Position numbers and translations under genes: made by a program
Assembly (NCBI RefSeq): GCF_000237925.1
Contig: NW_017386008.1
Coordinates: 682,001 to 746,000, forward strand
DNA from: Schistosoma mansoni
Lineage: Eukaryota > Platyhelminthes > Trematoda > Strigeidida > Schistosomatidae
Reading direction: 5' to 3'
Length of the DNA: 64,000 nt
Notes under the pieces: generated by a model
What the model saw: only the letters and a program-made list of their open reading frames with translations
Told to the model about the DNA's origin: nothing
The model's database searches: none
In this document: positions 45,061-54,969 of the stretch, piece after piece
Layout of the letters: each line of letters begins with the position of its first letter
Position numbering within the stretch: position 1 is the first letter of the stretch

Positions 45061-45226
45061 CAAGTTAGAGATTATTGCAAACTATTTTCCGAATTCTTAA
45101 CTTCAATTAGTGCTAATCAGAGTTGCCTATTACTTACATTTCTACTTGATATCATCATAGATGTCATCTTAGAAGTTACAGTTCATTCATCTAACTTTTC
45201 AGAATTTGGTCTTTTTCATGAAATGA

Positions 45227-45605
45227 TAATGATCATATGCTCACTAGTGACTGGCTCCATCAGGTATTTCCTGGAGTTCTAATGAGAAGCAGTAACCAGT
45301 GGAGTTCAACCAGGTCCGTTGTGAGATAGTAATTCACTGAAGATAATCATGTATGGTTGCTCAATTTCGTGGATTGGTTAAAGTTAGACATTAACACCGT
45401 TGGATACCAGCCAGCTCAGTGGTCTAAAGGTTAAGCACTTGGCTCGAGACTGGTAGGTCCTGGGTTCGAATCTCTCGAGTGCAGGATCGTGGATGTGCAC
45501 TGCCACTGAGGAGTCCCATAATAGGACGAAACGGCCGTCCAGTGCTTCCATGTATTCCATGGTGGTCTGGCTTCAATCGACTCATTATTTCAACTTTGAA
45601 AAAAA
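45227..45605 (+). repeat. SINE B, full-length
   Basis: From ATCATATGCTCACTAGTGAC to CAACTTTGAAAA, with complete leader, tRNA-like head and hammerhead (a CCA duplication lies between stem I and CTGAGGA). In mcc sense orientation, between the two inverted retroelement arms. Confidence 0.82.
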
Positions 45606-45714
45606 TTGAATATACATTGAAATCATTGATGAAGAATACATGTTGATTCTAATAAGTTTAAAGTAAACAATACGGATACGGATATCTATGGGATAAGGCA
45701 TTTTTAGGGTTGAC

Positions 45715-45993
45715 ATATTCTGACCTCACCCTTCCATTGTGGGGATGCAGCATCGATGTTATGCTGGTTGTCTGAAGGAAACACCTCACTGCCATCATAC
45801 CTCTGTACAGCCAGAAGTAGGACTTCGCCTCCGAACCTTTGGATTGCTGCTTTTAGTGTTAGCGCTGTTCAATCGACCTGTGTGGCATGATAGGACGTTG
45901 ATGAACGGTTGTTTCAGTCAGTATAACTCTATTGTTTCATTACGATAGGCAAGCACGACCACCAAGTCAAGGTCACAGCAACGGTTGGGTATC
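45715..45993 (-). mobile_element. Retroelement 5' region, minus-strand arm
   Basis: Inverted copy of about 44490-44770, ending at CAGCAACGGTTGGG. Together they look like a 1.5-kb unit with long inverted ends. The polarity is opposite to that of the SINE pairs. Confidence 0.55.
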
Positions 45994-46049
45994 CATTGTT
46001 TAATATATTTGGAATTGTTTTCAATTTGTAGTGAAATAGTATTCATATG

Positions 46050-46411
46050 AGAAGCGGTTTTTTGTGGATTTTATAGTAATTTTAATAGTTGAGATCATGA
46101 GTCAATTGAAGCTAGACCACCATTATCTTTTGTGAGATAGTAACTCACTGAATACAATGATGGATGAGTGGCCCAATTTCGTGAATTGGTTGAAGTTAGA
46201 CATTAACACCGTTGGATGCCAGCCGGCTCAGTGGTTGTCTAGAGGTTAAGCGCTCGCGTGTGATACTTGTAGGTCCTGGGTTCAAATCACGCTAGGCGGG
46301 ACCATGGATGAGCGCTGTTGAGGAGTCCTATACTAGGGCGAAACGATCATCCCTTGCTTCCAAGTTTTCCATATTGGTCTACCTTCAATTGACTGATGAT
46401 CTCAACTAATG
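46050..46411. repeat. SINE B inverted pair ending next to an mcc acceptor
   Basis: Minus-strand tail and 3' body (46050-46123, AGAAGCGGTTTTTTGTGGAT), then a long plus-strand unit from the leader to CATGATCTCAACTAATG. It ends 46 bp before exon 46458. The altered terminus CTCAACTAATG contains a branch-point-like CTAAT. Plus ribozyme has TTGAGGA. Confidence 0.8.
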
Positions 46412-46457
46412 AAATCATATTTATTAATTTATTAATCTCTTCATATTTTATTTCTAG

Positions 46458-46742
46458 GAATTATGTTGTATTAAAGAAGAATGTGCTGATCTTAAAATTC
46501 GTGTATATTTACTTGAAAAAGAATTACGCTCTAATCGTTTAACATTAGATAGTCGTGCAGTGGCTGAACGAGCATTACGTGCACATCTTGATGCATTAAT
46601 TATTGAACAAAATAATCAACAATCAATATTCAATCATAATCATTCAATAGTATCAGAATTCAATAAAACAACACCAACCACAAATCAATCGATACAAAAT
46701 GTTAATCATAATGAAATTGTTTTATTAAGAGGTCAAGTCAAG
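46458..46742 (+). CDS. mcc: mcc exon (visible 5), coiled coil
   Basis: Acceptor TTTATTTCTAG (AG 46456-46457), donor AAG|GTAATT after 46742; phase 0 at both ends, 95 codons. ELCCIKEECADLKIRVYLLE with KELRSNRLTLDSRAVAERAL aligns with human MCC MAMKEEMAELKAQLYLLEKE and KLSTREAQEQAYLVHIEHL. An N/T-rich insert follows, then EIVLLRGQVK, which leads into the last exon. Confidence 0.9.
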
Positions 46743-46845
46743 GTAATTTATTTGTTGTTTTTGTCTTTGTTTTTCGTTTTGGAAAACCTTTAAACACATG
46801 ATAGCTATTTCGTACTCGTATAGGATTCCTCAGAAGTGAGCATCC

Positions 46846-47382
46846 TTACTTACTTACTTACTTAATGATGCCTGTTACCCCTCGTCGAGGAGCATAGGCC
46901 GCCCATTAACATTCTCCATCCAACCCTGTTCTGGGCAATCTTTTCCAGTTTTTTCCAGTTGTTATTCATTCTTTTCATATTTGCTTCTATTTCCCGACGT
47001 AGTGTGTTTTTTGACCTTCCTATTTTCCGCTTCCTTTCAGGATTCCAAGTTAGGGATTGCCTTGTAATGCACATTAGTGATTTCCTTAATGTATGTCCTA
47101 TCCACTTCCAACGTCTTTTCTTAATTTCCTCTTCAGCTGAAAGCTGGTTTGTCCTCTCCCATAAAACGCTGTTGATGATAGTATCCGGCCAATGGATGTT
47201 GAGTATTTTGCGTAGACAACTGTTTATAAATATTTGTACCTTCTTTATAATGGATGTAGTAGTTCTCCACGTTTCATCTCCGTACAGTAGAATTGACTGA
47301 CTTGACGTTCGTATTGAAGTTTCTGACTTTGAAATTAGTTGACAGTTGTTATGAGTTCCATATGTTCTCCAATTGTAGAAAT
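46846..47382 (-). mobile_element. RTE-1 3' fragment with 13-bp TSD
   Basis: 537 bp, 5'-truncated; flanked by GAAGTGAGCATCC (46833-46845, 47383-47395). The frame is open for 186 codons from 47419 (including flank) down to 46862: [51 protein letters not shown]. It inserted into an old minus-strand SINE B relic (about 46797-46845 and 47383-47460). Confidence 0.88.
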
Positions 47383-47550
47383 GAAGTGAGCATCCACCAT
47401 ACCTGATATTGTCTTGCAAATTGAAACGTTATACTCGGATCCTAAGCTAGTCTCTTAACTCTAAAGCTAGAACTACATAACAACTTGAACATGAGAGAAA
47501 AGGTGATGTGAGTTTAACATCAATAACATCATCAAATTCTACCTTATAAT

Positions 47551-48060
47551 GGCCCCCGAATGCCCTGGTACCACCGAGAGTGGAGAGAGTCAGCTCTCCC
47601 TCTCCAAGTGCTCTCACATGGCCACGCGCATATAGCACTGCCAGAGAAGTCCTACTCACTGCCTTCTCGTGGCATTACTGTTGTTTACGAAAGTGAGAGG
47701 ACGAAAAGCGAATGTCCGGTGCTTTAACCGGGTTGGTGGACACGGATGGTCCACCTAGGGGAGTTGGAGAACCCTGATTCCAAACCAATGGTTCACATGG
47801 TATCCAATATTCTGAAGGAACAAATGGCGTATGAATCAACCGTTGGTCACTGGCTACCATGTGACTGCATCTCCTCACGATGCTCCACTGCCTTGTGGAT
47901 CATACCTTTAGGTCAAAAGCTCGGGGTGTGGCCCCCTAAGAAAACCACCTGCTTCAGTTTGGGCACCTGGGCAGTATCACAGCCCTCACACAAATCTCAT
48001 TTGATTTGTACGGCGCATACGTATCTGGTGCTTCATTGTATCAATATTTATATGTTTAAA
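47551..48060 (+). repeat. Retroposon D, full-length
   Basis: GGCCCCCGAATGCCCTGGTA to CAATATTTATATGTTTAAAT. No convincing TSD. It is in the mcc intron, sense orientation. Confidence 0.82.
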
Positions 48061-48689
48061 TGAATTGTTTATGTTTCTTTCAGTAATACATCCAATACTA
48101 AAGTAGTCTTCAGGTGGCCGATATAAAAATGGACGGTTATTGTTATTTAGACGAAATAGTTTTATATAGATTTCTTTATTTTGTAGATGGCACTTATCAG
48201 AGATTGATCTCAGTTCGGGTATCATTAAAAATCCCAGAAGACTAGAAAGCTGTTTATCGGTGCTTACACACTAATCTGCCACGATCAAACCCAGAGTCTA
48301 ATGGTATCTTCATGTGTGCTTCAGAATTAGAACTGATAACTCTTGCTAACTGAACGCTATACTCGGTTCCTAAGGTATTCTAATAACCCCCAAGTTAAAT
48401 CTACATAGCGACTTGAACACCAGAGAAAAGGCACAAAATATGCGAGTAGCACTTTACTGCTAAAGTTCATTCATGTACAGAAAATATAGGGTTTTTGTAG
48501 TATTTTAGAAGTCCTATGGTTTTCCTGAAAATTCTGGAATGCTACTAAACATAGTAACGGCATAGTAATCAGTCAATCAGAAACTCTACATGTGACTTTT
48601 CACTTTTGTCATGTTTCTAACAAAACTTGTAGTCAATCGCTGATTGGATAAAATGCTTCTTAATGTTTCCTGAGCTTGTAATGTCTATT
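48061..48689. other. Unassigned intron sequence
   Basis: No family recognised. Short similarity of 48238-48420 to the zone after 47395 (TCTAATGGTATCTTCATG, CTATACTCGGTTCCTAAGGT) suggests an older repeat shared by the two places. Confidence 0.4.
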
Positions 48690-49050
48690 GCAAGAAATTT
48701 CCAGGATCACCCCAACAATACCACACATGGAAATCAAACTCAACATCTTTGGTTTCGCATGCGAATGCGTAACCTCTAGACCATTAAGCTGGGACTCAAC
48801 AGTGTTTATGTATAACTTCAACCAATTGATAATGTCGCGTGGCCCTCTTCTATTGTGTGCGGTGGGCAGCTACCTTACAATTGACACTGTTTAACCTCAC
48901 TAGTGACGGCTTCTCATTAGAACTTCCATAATTATCTCTCAAAGCTAATCATTAATGAACACATGATGGGTGAACACTGCTGAAGAATCCCATACTAGGA
49001 CGAAACGATACTTCAGTACTTCTAAATTTTCAGTGGTAGTCTAATATTGA
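48690..49050. repeat. Old SINE B relics
   Basis: 48690-48960 is a decayed minus-strand tRNA head and leader. 48965-49050 is a plus-strand hammerhead relic (ACTGCTGAAGAATCCCATAC, GGACGAAACGATA). Confidence 0.58.
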
Positions 49051-49206
49051 TCAGGTAATGATTTACATACAATTAAATATATAGGACAATTGTTCATCTA
49101 TTTAATTTATCATAATATATTTCAATACAAATTGTGATGACTTTCATTGAAGTATAATTATACCAATAATAATAGGTAGTAAATCCTAGTTGTATTTTAG
49201 AAAATT

Positions 49207-49374
49207 TTCATAGTTGAAGTCAATTGAAGTCAACTGAAGCTAGACCACCATGGAAAACCTGGAAGCACTGGACGGCCGTTTCGTTCTATTGTGCAACTCC
49301 TCAGTAGTGCGCATCCACGATCCGCCGTCACGAGATTCAAACCCAGGACCTACTGGTCTCGCGCCAGAGCAAAC
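49207..49374 (-). repeat. SINE B, 5'-truncated
   Basis: 3' end TTTTCATAGTTGAAGTCAAT (with a small duplication), hammerhead and tRNA head to CCAGAGC, where it abuts the repeat at 49375. Confidence 0.78.
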
Positions 49375-49640
49375 GTCTTCCTTCAACATATATTACATCG
49401 AAGGATAACATCACGGTAGTCTGCACAAGGTCTACAAGTCATTTATTACTCGTAATTGTAAATACAGGAACTTCTTAGTAGTCTCATTTATTATAGCCGC
49501 TTAATTGTCAATTGTTCTCTAAAATCCTCTGTGAACCGATCTTACATGAACATCAGGCACTGAAATTGGTGCCGTGACCTTTAAATCCCTCGAACGCTTC
49601 TGGCTTGACTCGTTTATAAATTATAGTCTTGCCAATGATC
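49375..49640 (+). repeat. Unclassified repeat, LTR-like (short copy)
   Basis: Matches the last ~270 bp of 51985-52790, from AAACGTCTTCCTTCAACATA to TATAAATTATAGTCTTGCCA. A motif GGTGCCGTGACC resembles LTR-element primer-binding sites. Fossil fragment of unsettled family. Confidence 0.45.
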
Positions 49641-49718
49641 TTGCTTCTTCCCATTGTATATGTTTTAGCCTACTTCTGTACTATCACTACTACTTTGTAT
49701 ATTTTATAAATGTTATAA

Positions 49719-49785
49719 TATGGTGGTTGGTGGGGGTCAACAGGAAACCCTGGACCCTGAGTTTCGTGTTACTTGGCACTTGTGT
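49719..49785 (-). repeat. SINE C fragment next to an mcc acceptor
   Basis: GGTGGTTGGTGGGGGTCAAC ... TTTCGTGTTACTTGGCACT, the minus-strand 3' part and half of the C hammerhead. Ends 46 bp before exon 49832. Confidence 0.75.
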
Positions 49786-49831
49786 TAGTTCATCGTTGTT
49801 TTTCTTTTCTTTCTTTTAATTTTTTTTATAG

Positions 49832-50524
49832 AATCTATTACAAGCACTTGAAGCATTACGTAGTAGTACAGAAATACAACAAATACAAAGTGAAGAATTA
49901 GTAAATGATTTAAAACGTGCTAATAGTGCATTAATTAAAGCATTTAATAAAGTTAAGCATAAATATACAACACGTATTAAAAAATTAGAAAATCAATTAC
50001 ATTCTATACAAACAATTCCTTCAATTGATTCTAATTCGTTACCATTGAATAAACCATTTAGACCACAGACAAATAGTTCGACGATTATTCAGACTACTAC
50101 TACTACTACTACTACTACTACCAGTACTACTCATAACAATCATTTAAGTAATACATTCAAAGGATGTATCATAGAACATCATGATTTAAATAATGTAAGT
50201 ATTAATTCACATATTCATTCTATTTATCCTATCAAAAGTAGCTTTCAACAACCTACAATAATAACAACAACAACATTAAACCATTCATTAAATATACCTA
50301 CAATGATTGATTCTAATCGTGATTTCATACCATCAATTCCAACATCTTATATTCCTTCGATTCCTCTACATCCTCATCATTATCATCTTGATCATCATCA
50401 GGATCATCTTTATCCACAAATACAACAACAACCACAACAACAATTGATGAAATCAAATACATCTAAACTAAAAACAACTGCTTCACAACATTTAACAAAT
50501 GTAAAACAATTTCTTACTCATTAA
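49832..50524 (+). CDS. mcc: mcc last exon, conserved C-terminal coiled coil
   Basis: Acceptor TTTTTTTTATAG (AG 49830-49831); enters in phase 0, 230 codons, stop TAA 50522-50524. Residues 1-55 contain the best MCC signature: LEALRSSTEIQQIQSEELVN then DLKRANSALIKAF and KYTTRIKKLENQL, against human LERLTKSSEIRHQQSAEFVN, DLKRANSNLVAAY and HQNKLKKLESQM. The rest is T/S/H/Q-rich with an (ACT)n Thr run. It ends QFLTH, so the C-terminal PDZ ligand of human MCC (ETSL) is absent. Confidence 0.93.
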   Translation, partial: NLLQALEALRSSTEIQQIQSEELVNDLKRANSALIKAFNKVKHKYTTRIKKLENQLHSIQTIPSIDSNSLPLNKPFRPQTNSSTIIQTTTTTTTTTTSTTHNNHLSNTFKGCIIEHHDLNNVSINSHIHSIYPIKSSFQQPTIITTTTLNHSLNIPTMIDSNRDFIPSIPTSYIPSIPLHPHHYHLDHHQDHLYPQIQQQPQQQLMKSNTSKLKTTASQHLTNVKQFLTH

Positions 50525-51085
50525 AATATGGTTCATATTCTTCTATTCTCCGTCGTTTAATTCTTCTATTCCCTACCCCTTTCCCCCCCCACCTGCATTG
50601 TACAGTTCATTAATGAAATTTGAATAGGAATCTTTCCTTTTTTTATTCTTTCAATTAAGATTACATTTTCTTGTTTCCTTTTTGTAATGTGAATATTTAA
50701 CAATAATCCAGATGGTTACATTATCTTTTATTTGTTGTTTTCTTTTTTTTCATATTTTCCGCGGTTTGATTTGTTTAAAACAAAACAAAATTTTTTTGGC
50801 GGCAAATGGATGACACGCTACACGATACTATACATATATATATATATTCAAACGAATTAGTGTACTGTTTACTGCTGAAATCTTTCTTTTCAATTCTTCT
50901 TTTTTTTTATTCAATCTATACATCCTACTATCTGTACTACTTATATCCATTCTATATATACTACTTAATTCAATGAGATAAACTAATTAATAATGATTAT
51001 AAAAACGCCTTATCTTTTAAGATTTAAATCATTCAATGAATAATGAATAGAATATATATAGATATTTATGCTTTGAATAATATTC

Positions 51086-51551
51086 ATGAACAGATCTGTA
51101 CTTATTTTGGGGGGTTCTTTCCCCCCCTCCTTTTCTTCTCTTTCATTATACTCTTCTTAAGCAATCAATATTTTATGTTCCTCTTTTTTTCATTGATCTA
51201 TTCTTTTTTTTCTTTTCTTTTTCCCCCTTAGTAACAATAATAATCATGAACAGGTCTACACTTTTTTAAAGGAGTTGTTTCCCCACTTTTTTTTCTTCTC
51301 TTTTATTATACTCTTTTAAAAGCAATCAATATTTTTTAATGATGCATCTGCTTTTTTTTCTTTTTTTCCTTTTCTTTTTCCCCCTTAGTAACAATAATAT
51401 AAGTGAACAGATCTGCACTTTTTTGGGGGTTCCTTTTTTCTCTTTTATTACACTCTTCTTAAATAGTCAACATTTTATAGTGGTGCATTTATTTTTATTT
51501 TTTTGATTGATTTATTCCTTTTTTTCCTTTTCTTTTTCCCCCTATACCAAC
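51086..51551. repeat. Tandem repeat, three ~158-bp units
   Basis: Units start at 51086 (ATGAACAGATCTGTACTT), 51246 (ATGAACAGGTCTACACTT) and 51403 (GTGAACAGATCTGCACTT). Each has a pyrimidine-rich body, AATCAATATTTT-like middle and CCCCCTTAGTAACAATAAT end. They have diverged by substitutions and indels. Confidence 0.85.
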
Positions 51552-51723
51552 AAAATCAAATAGGATTCTATTTGAAAATTAAAAAATATAATTTGTAAAA
51601 AGACAAAAAAGAAAAGGAAAATTTTTTTTCTTCTTCTTCATTCAATCTTACCTTGGTTACATCATCATCATCATCATCATCATCATATTTTAGATTCGTA
51701 TAGAATGGAATCTTGATGATTAG

Positions 51724-51729
51724 AATAAA
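51724..51729 (+). promoter_or_regulatory. Candidate poly(A) signal
   Basis: AATAAA in an A-rich zone about 1.2 kb after the mcc stop. No transcript evidence; the AT-rich context makes chance matches common. Confidence 0.25.
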
Positions 51730-51984
51730 AGTTAAATGATAGAAAGAAGAAGAAGAAGAAAAAAAAAATCAATATTGAAAGTTTTTTTTTATTTGTATAG
51801 TTGAATCTTTTTTTTTTCAATATTGTTTTTTTTTTAAAATTCTTTCATTCTTTTTTTTGGTTTTCACATATATATATATACTACTTAATTACTTATTTTG
51901 ATGTGCACATATTGAAATACATGCATATATCATATATAGATATCATGTTATTGGTTTGTATATTTCTTCATCAGTCATTCTATA

Positions 51985-52790
51985 TGAACAAGGAGTTCGT
52001 TCTGGCGAGACTATAATTTATGAATGACCTTTGAATGAATCTTAAATGACCTTGAAAAATGTTACCTAATCAGTAGATAGTCAGTATAGAGTAAAACTTT
52101 ATTATACAAAACCAAATAATTAAAGTAGATATAACACTTCTTTTATATGATCCAAAAACTTGTCAAGGTTAGACAAAGGTTCAAAGGTCCTGGAATCGTA
52201 ATGCATAAGGTAGAGGAACTCATCCATACGACTCCATAATAGTTGGTCCCTGGAGACATGATAAAATCAGGAAAACCCCACTCAGCCTCGACTATATAGG
52301 TTCATTATTGTTTGTGTGTACTCCGGTTGTGTAAATTTACTATTTTTATTATGGATATATCTCTACAATACTCATACCACTGAACAGTCAAAGCTTCAGT
52401 AACATCTGCGATTATTGCAACCGATGTCACTGATGCTTTTATTATACGGTTGGCGGCAATTATTATAATATGCCTTAGTCTCAATCTGGATCGAGCAATA
52501 GAGGTTCGTATTCTAGCAAACGTCTTCCTTCAACATATATTAGATCGAAGGACAACATCACGGTAGTCTGCACAAGGTCTATAAGTCACTGAATTACCAC
52601 AATCACAAATACAGGAACTTTTTAGTAGTCTCATTTGTTGTAGCCTTTTGATTGTCAGGTCTTCTCGATAATTCTCTGTGAACCGATCAAACATGAACAT
52701 CAGGTACTGAAATAGGCGCCGTGACTTTGGAATCTCTCAAACGCTTCTGATTGGCTCGTCCATAAATTATAGTCTCGCTGGAGTTCCTTT
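51985..52790 (+). repeat. Unclassified repeat with short inverted ends, LTR-like
   Basis: Begins near GGCGAGACTATAATTTATG and ends near CATAAATTATAGTCTCGC, an 18-bp inverted match. Has a TATA-like GACTATATAGG (about 52289) and shares its last ~270 bp with 49375-49640, including GGCGCCGTGAC. A non-autonomous or solo-LTR fossil is possible; undecided. Confidence 0.42.
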
Positions 52791-52839
52791 TTTTCTAATG
52801 TATGAGCTATTTATTAGTCATTCACAACGTAAGACTTTG

Positions 52840-53065
52840 TACGTACATCAGTTTGAGTCGCCATACCACATTAGCATAGAGGTGCAGTGGTCGATTCAAA
52901 TCCCATAGCGGTAGAAGTAGTAAGAGTATAAGTAGTAATCGGAAGGATTAGGGTTTGAAGATGTTATTCAAGGAGTATAAAAAAGATAGAGATATGAAGA
53001 ATTCAGAAGATTAGAATTTGGCAGAACACAAAGAGTGGATGCACCTTCACTATTGAAAATGATGT
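52840..53065 (-). mobile_element. RTE-2-like 3' relic
   Basis: GTACGTACATCAGTTTGAGT ... AGAGTGGATGCACCTTCACT, closely parallel to 28085-28340; 3' end only. Confidence 0.62.
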
Positions 53066-54096
53066 TAGAACAACGACCAAAGTCATTCTTGAAATATTTC
53101 AAGTGCTATTAGTTGTGCAAATATGATCATCAACGTGAAGTTGCTCAAACTATGGAAAGATACTTCTCTTTGATGTATCTGTAAATGAACCTGAATTAAA
53201 AAGTAGTCTTGGTGATTTGAGACCATGATGACAGAGCTCAAAGGATAACTGCTTGAAGTTAATCACTCACAAACAATCTGTAAGTAGTTTTATATATATT
53301 GGGCTCTTAATTTCAAGGCCCTACCATCAAAGACAGGAATTCATGGAGGAGAATGAGGTGTACTATTTTTAGAGTCCAAATTTACTAACCCTCTCTTCAA
53401 TTTGAAGGAATACAGCATAGATAAAGGAAACGCTTTAAGGTTGTCACATTCTTTTTCATTTGGAAGTAAATCTCCCTTAGACTTTTAATTTGCAGCGTTT
53501 TGTCTAACGACTCTCAAGCTAACCTGTTTAACATCATGAAATCTAAGTGGAATAAAGCCAAGAAAGTATATTATGATATATAATCTCGAGCACCCCTTGA
53601 ACATAGAATTCTTCAATAGCTTAGTGGTAGCGTTTCACGTCATAAAACTCCGATGCGTATTTAAATCTAACAAGGAATATTAGTTCTCTCGAAACTAAGG
53701 ATGATCCTTTCTGACGAGTGCCAACCATTACAAAACTAATCTTCAGGGTTCTAACCCGACTTATTCAACTACTTAACACATAGATTTGAGCCTAGAATGA
53801 CTTTTCTGATTGTGTTTCTTCAACTGATCTGGTGACAAACGCATTAATGTCAAAAGCTAACTTCTGATAGAAATTCACCTAAAAGTGATCAGAAATGCCT
53901 ATTTGTTTGATGGCTATCAGTCATTAACAACATGAGATCTAACACCAGCATAAGTTGATATACTTTAGATCATCACAACTAGATAATTGAATTAACAGGA
54001 TAAAAAATAAAGAGGTCGGACTAATAGTAATAATATCAACAGTAGTAACCTGTGGAGAAGATTTGTAGCTCAGTTGGGTGATTTTGATGGAGTTTT
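53066..54096. other. Unassigned, with an old SINE C relic
   Basis: About 53600-53765 is a decayed plus-strand SINE C (AGCTTAGTGGTAGCGTTTCA, TGACGAGTGCCAACCATTAC). The rest is unassigned. Confidence 0.48.
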
Positions 54097-54234
54097 GTTC
54101 TCTTAGCTGGATGGTTTGGTCGTGGAGCTTTCATCGTCCTTCTGAACGACATCATCAACACAAACTTTAGGTAGAAGTTTGTCGTTCAGAAGGACGATGA
54201 AAACTCCACGACCAAACCATCCAGCTTAGAGAAC
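54097..54234. repeat. 54-bp near-perfect inverted repeat (hairpin)
   Basis: Arms 54097-54150 and 54181-54234 are complementary at 52 of 54 positions, with a 30-nt loop. Arm sequence begins GTTCTCTTAGCTGGATGG and ends TCCTTCTGAACGAC. It is unrelated to the SINE families here. The element family is not recognised. Confidence 0.88.
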
Positions 54235-54582
54235 AAATCTACATCCTTCTAGTTTCTAATTGTTCTCTCAACTAACCTTCATCAATGACGAGAATAAACT
54301 TCACATTCAACTGACCACTATAAATCTTTAGTCTGAAGAGAGTAAACATTAAACCAAATAAGTTAACAAACACCCATAAATAGTTTAAGTATTTTTATTA
54401 AATAAGAAGATATTAGTCAATTCAATACATTCCATATAAAGTTGTGATAAACAGCAGTCGTTTATAAATTTGCATTACTGATACATTGTGATTGGTTTCA
54501 TCGACACTGTTCTGAAATGTATGAAAAGATAAAGCAGAAAAGGGTAGTTAATGAGGATGATGATGATTGAAAGAAGAATAAC
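54235..54582. other. Unassigned sequence
   Basis: AT-rich, nothing recognised. Confidence 0.4.
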
Positions 54583-54595
54583 ATTAAAATGATCA

Positions 54596-54749
54596 TAGTT
54601 GAAATCATTAGTCAATTGAAGCTAGACCACCAGAGAAAACCTGGAAGCACTGGACGGCCATCAGGTTTTCCTTGGTGGTCTAGCTTCAATTGACTCATGC
54701 TTTCAACTATGAAAATACTGAAATCTCCACAAAAAAACCCCTTTTGATA
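54596..54749. repeat. SINE B fold-back pair with 13-bp TSD
   Basis: Only 154 bp: the minus-strand 3' end (CATAGTTGAAATCATTAGTC ... GCACTGGACGGCC) meets a plus-strand 3' end (CAGGTTTTCCTTGGTGGTCT ... CCCCTTTTGATA). Flanked by a perfect ATTAAAATGATCA (54583-54595, 54750-54762). It is the smallest and clearest outward-3' pair. Confidence 0.9.
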
Positions 54750-54969
54750 ATTAAAATGATCAGTAATATTTGTACCAGTCGTAGAGGATATTCCACCACG
54801 GATTTGATAAGTCTATATCTGAAAAGGAGAAAATTCATAGTAGATTTTATCCATTATCATTTTATGTGATTCGTCCACCAAGTATAAACTTTTTACCCAG
54901 ATTTTCTGCATATAGTTATTTTATGGGTTGAAGATATAAGTCGATTGTTTAAATAGGCACAGGAAACAT

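Larger units (their letters stand above)
3948..50524 (+). other. mcc: mcc gene, visible 3' portion (six exons)
   Basis: Six exons join in one open frame: 426, 711, 359, 1477, 285 and 693 nt, total 3951 nt including the stop, about 1316 residues. Every intron is GT-AG, and phases agree at each junction (0,0,2,0,0). Blocks in exons 1, 2, 4, 5 and 6 of this set line up in order with human MCC from roughly residue 270 to near its C-terminus; the remembered human sequence is my basis. MCC is a cytoplasmic coiled-coil scaffold linked in vertebrates to cell migration, polarity and Wnt/NF-kB signalling. The start codon is not in the window. Confidence 0.88.
50525..51750 (+). other. mcc 3' UTR and downstream flank
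   Basis: T-rich, AT-rich sequence after the stop with pyrimidine runs and TATATA near 50836-50848. The transcript end is unknown. AATAAA at 51724-51729 is a candidate poly(A) signal lying after the tandem repeat. Confidence 0.45.

Noticed and set aside
44681-45282. Two adjacent open frames suggesting a small host gene
   Set aside because: The same sequence recurs at 32949 and inverted at 45715, and the second frame runs into SINE B. It is a retroelement 5' region.
50095-50140. ACT repeat as a noncoding microsatellite
   Set aside because: It lies in the last mcc exon, in frame, coding for a Thr tract, and the frame stays open on both sides.
51985-52790. DNA transposon (MITE) on the basis of 18-bp inverted ends
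   Set aside because: The partial copy at 49375 keeps only one end and carries a primer-binding-site-like motif. No clear TSD was found, so the class was left open.
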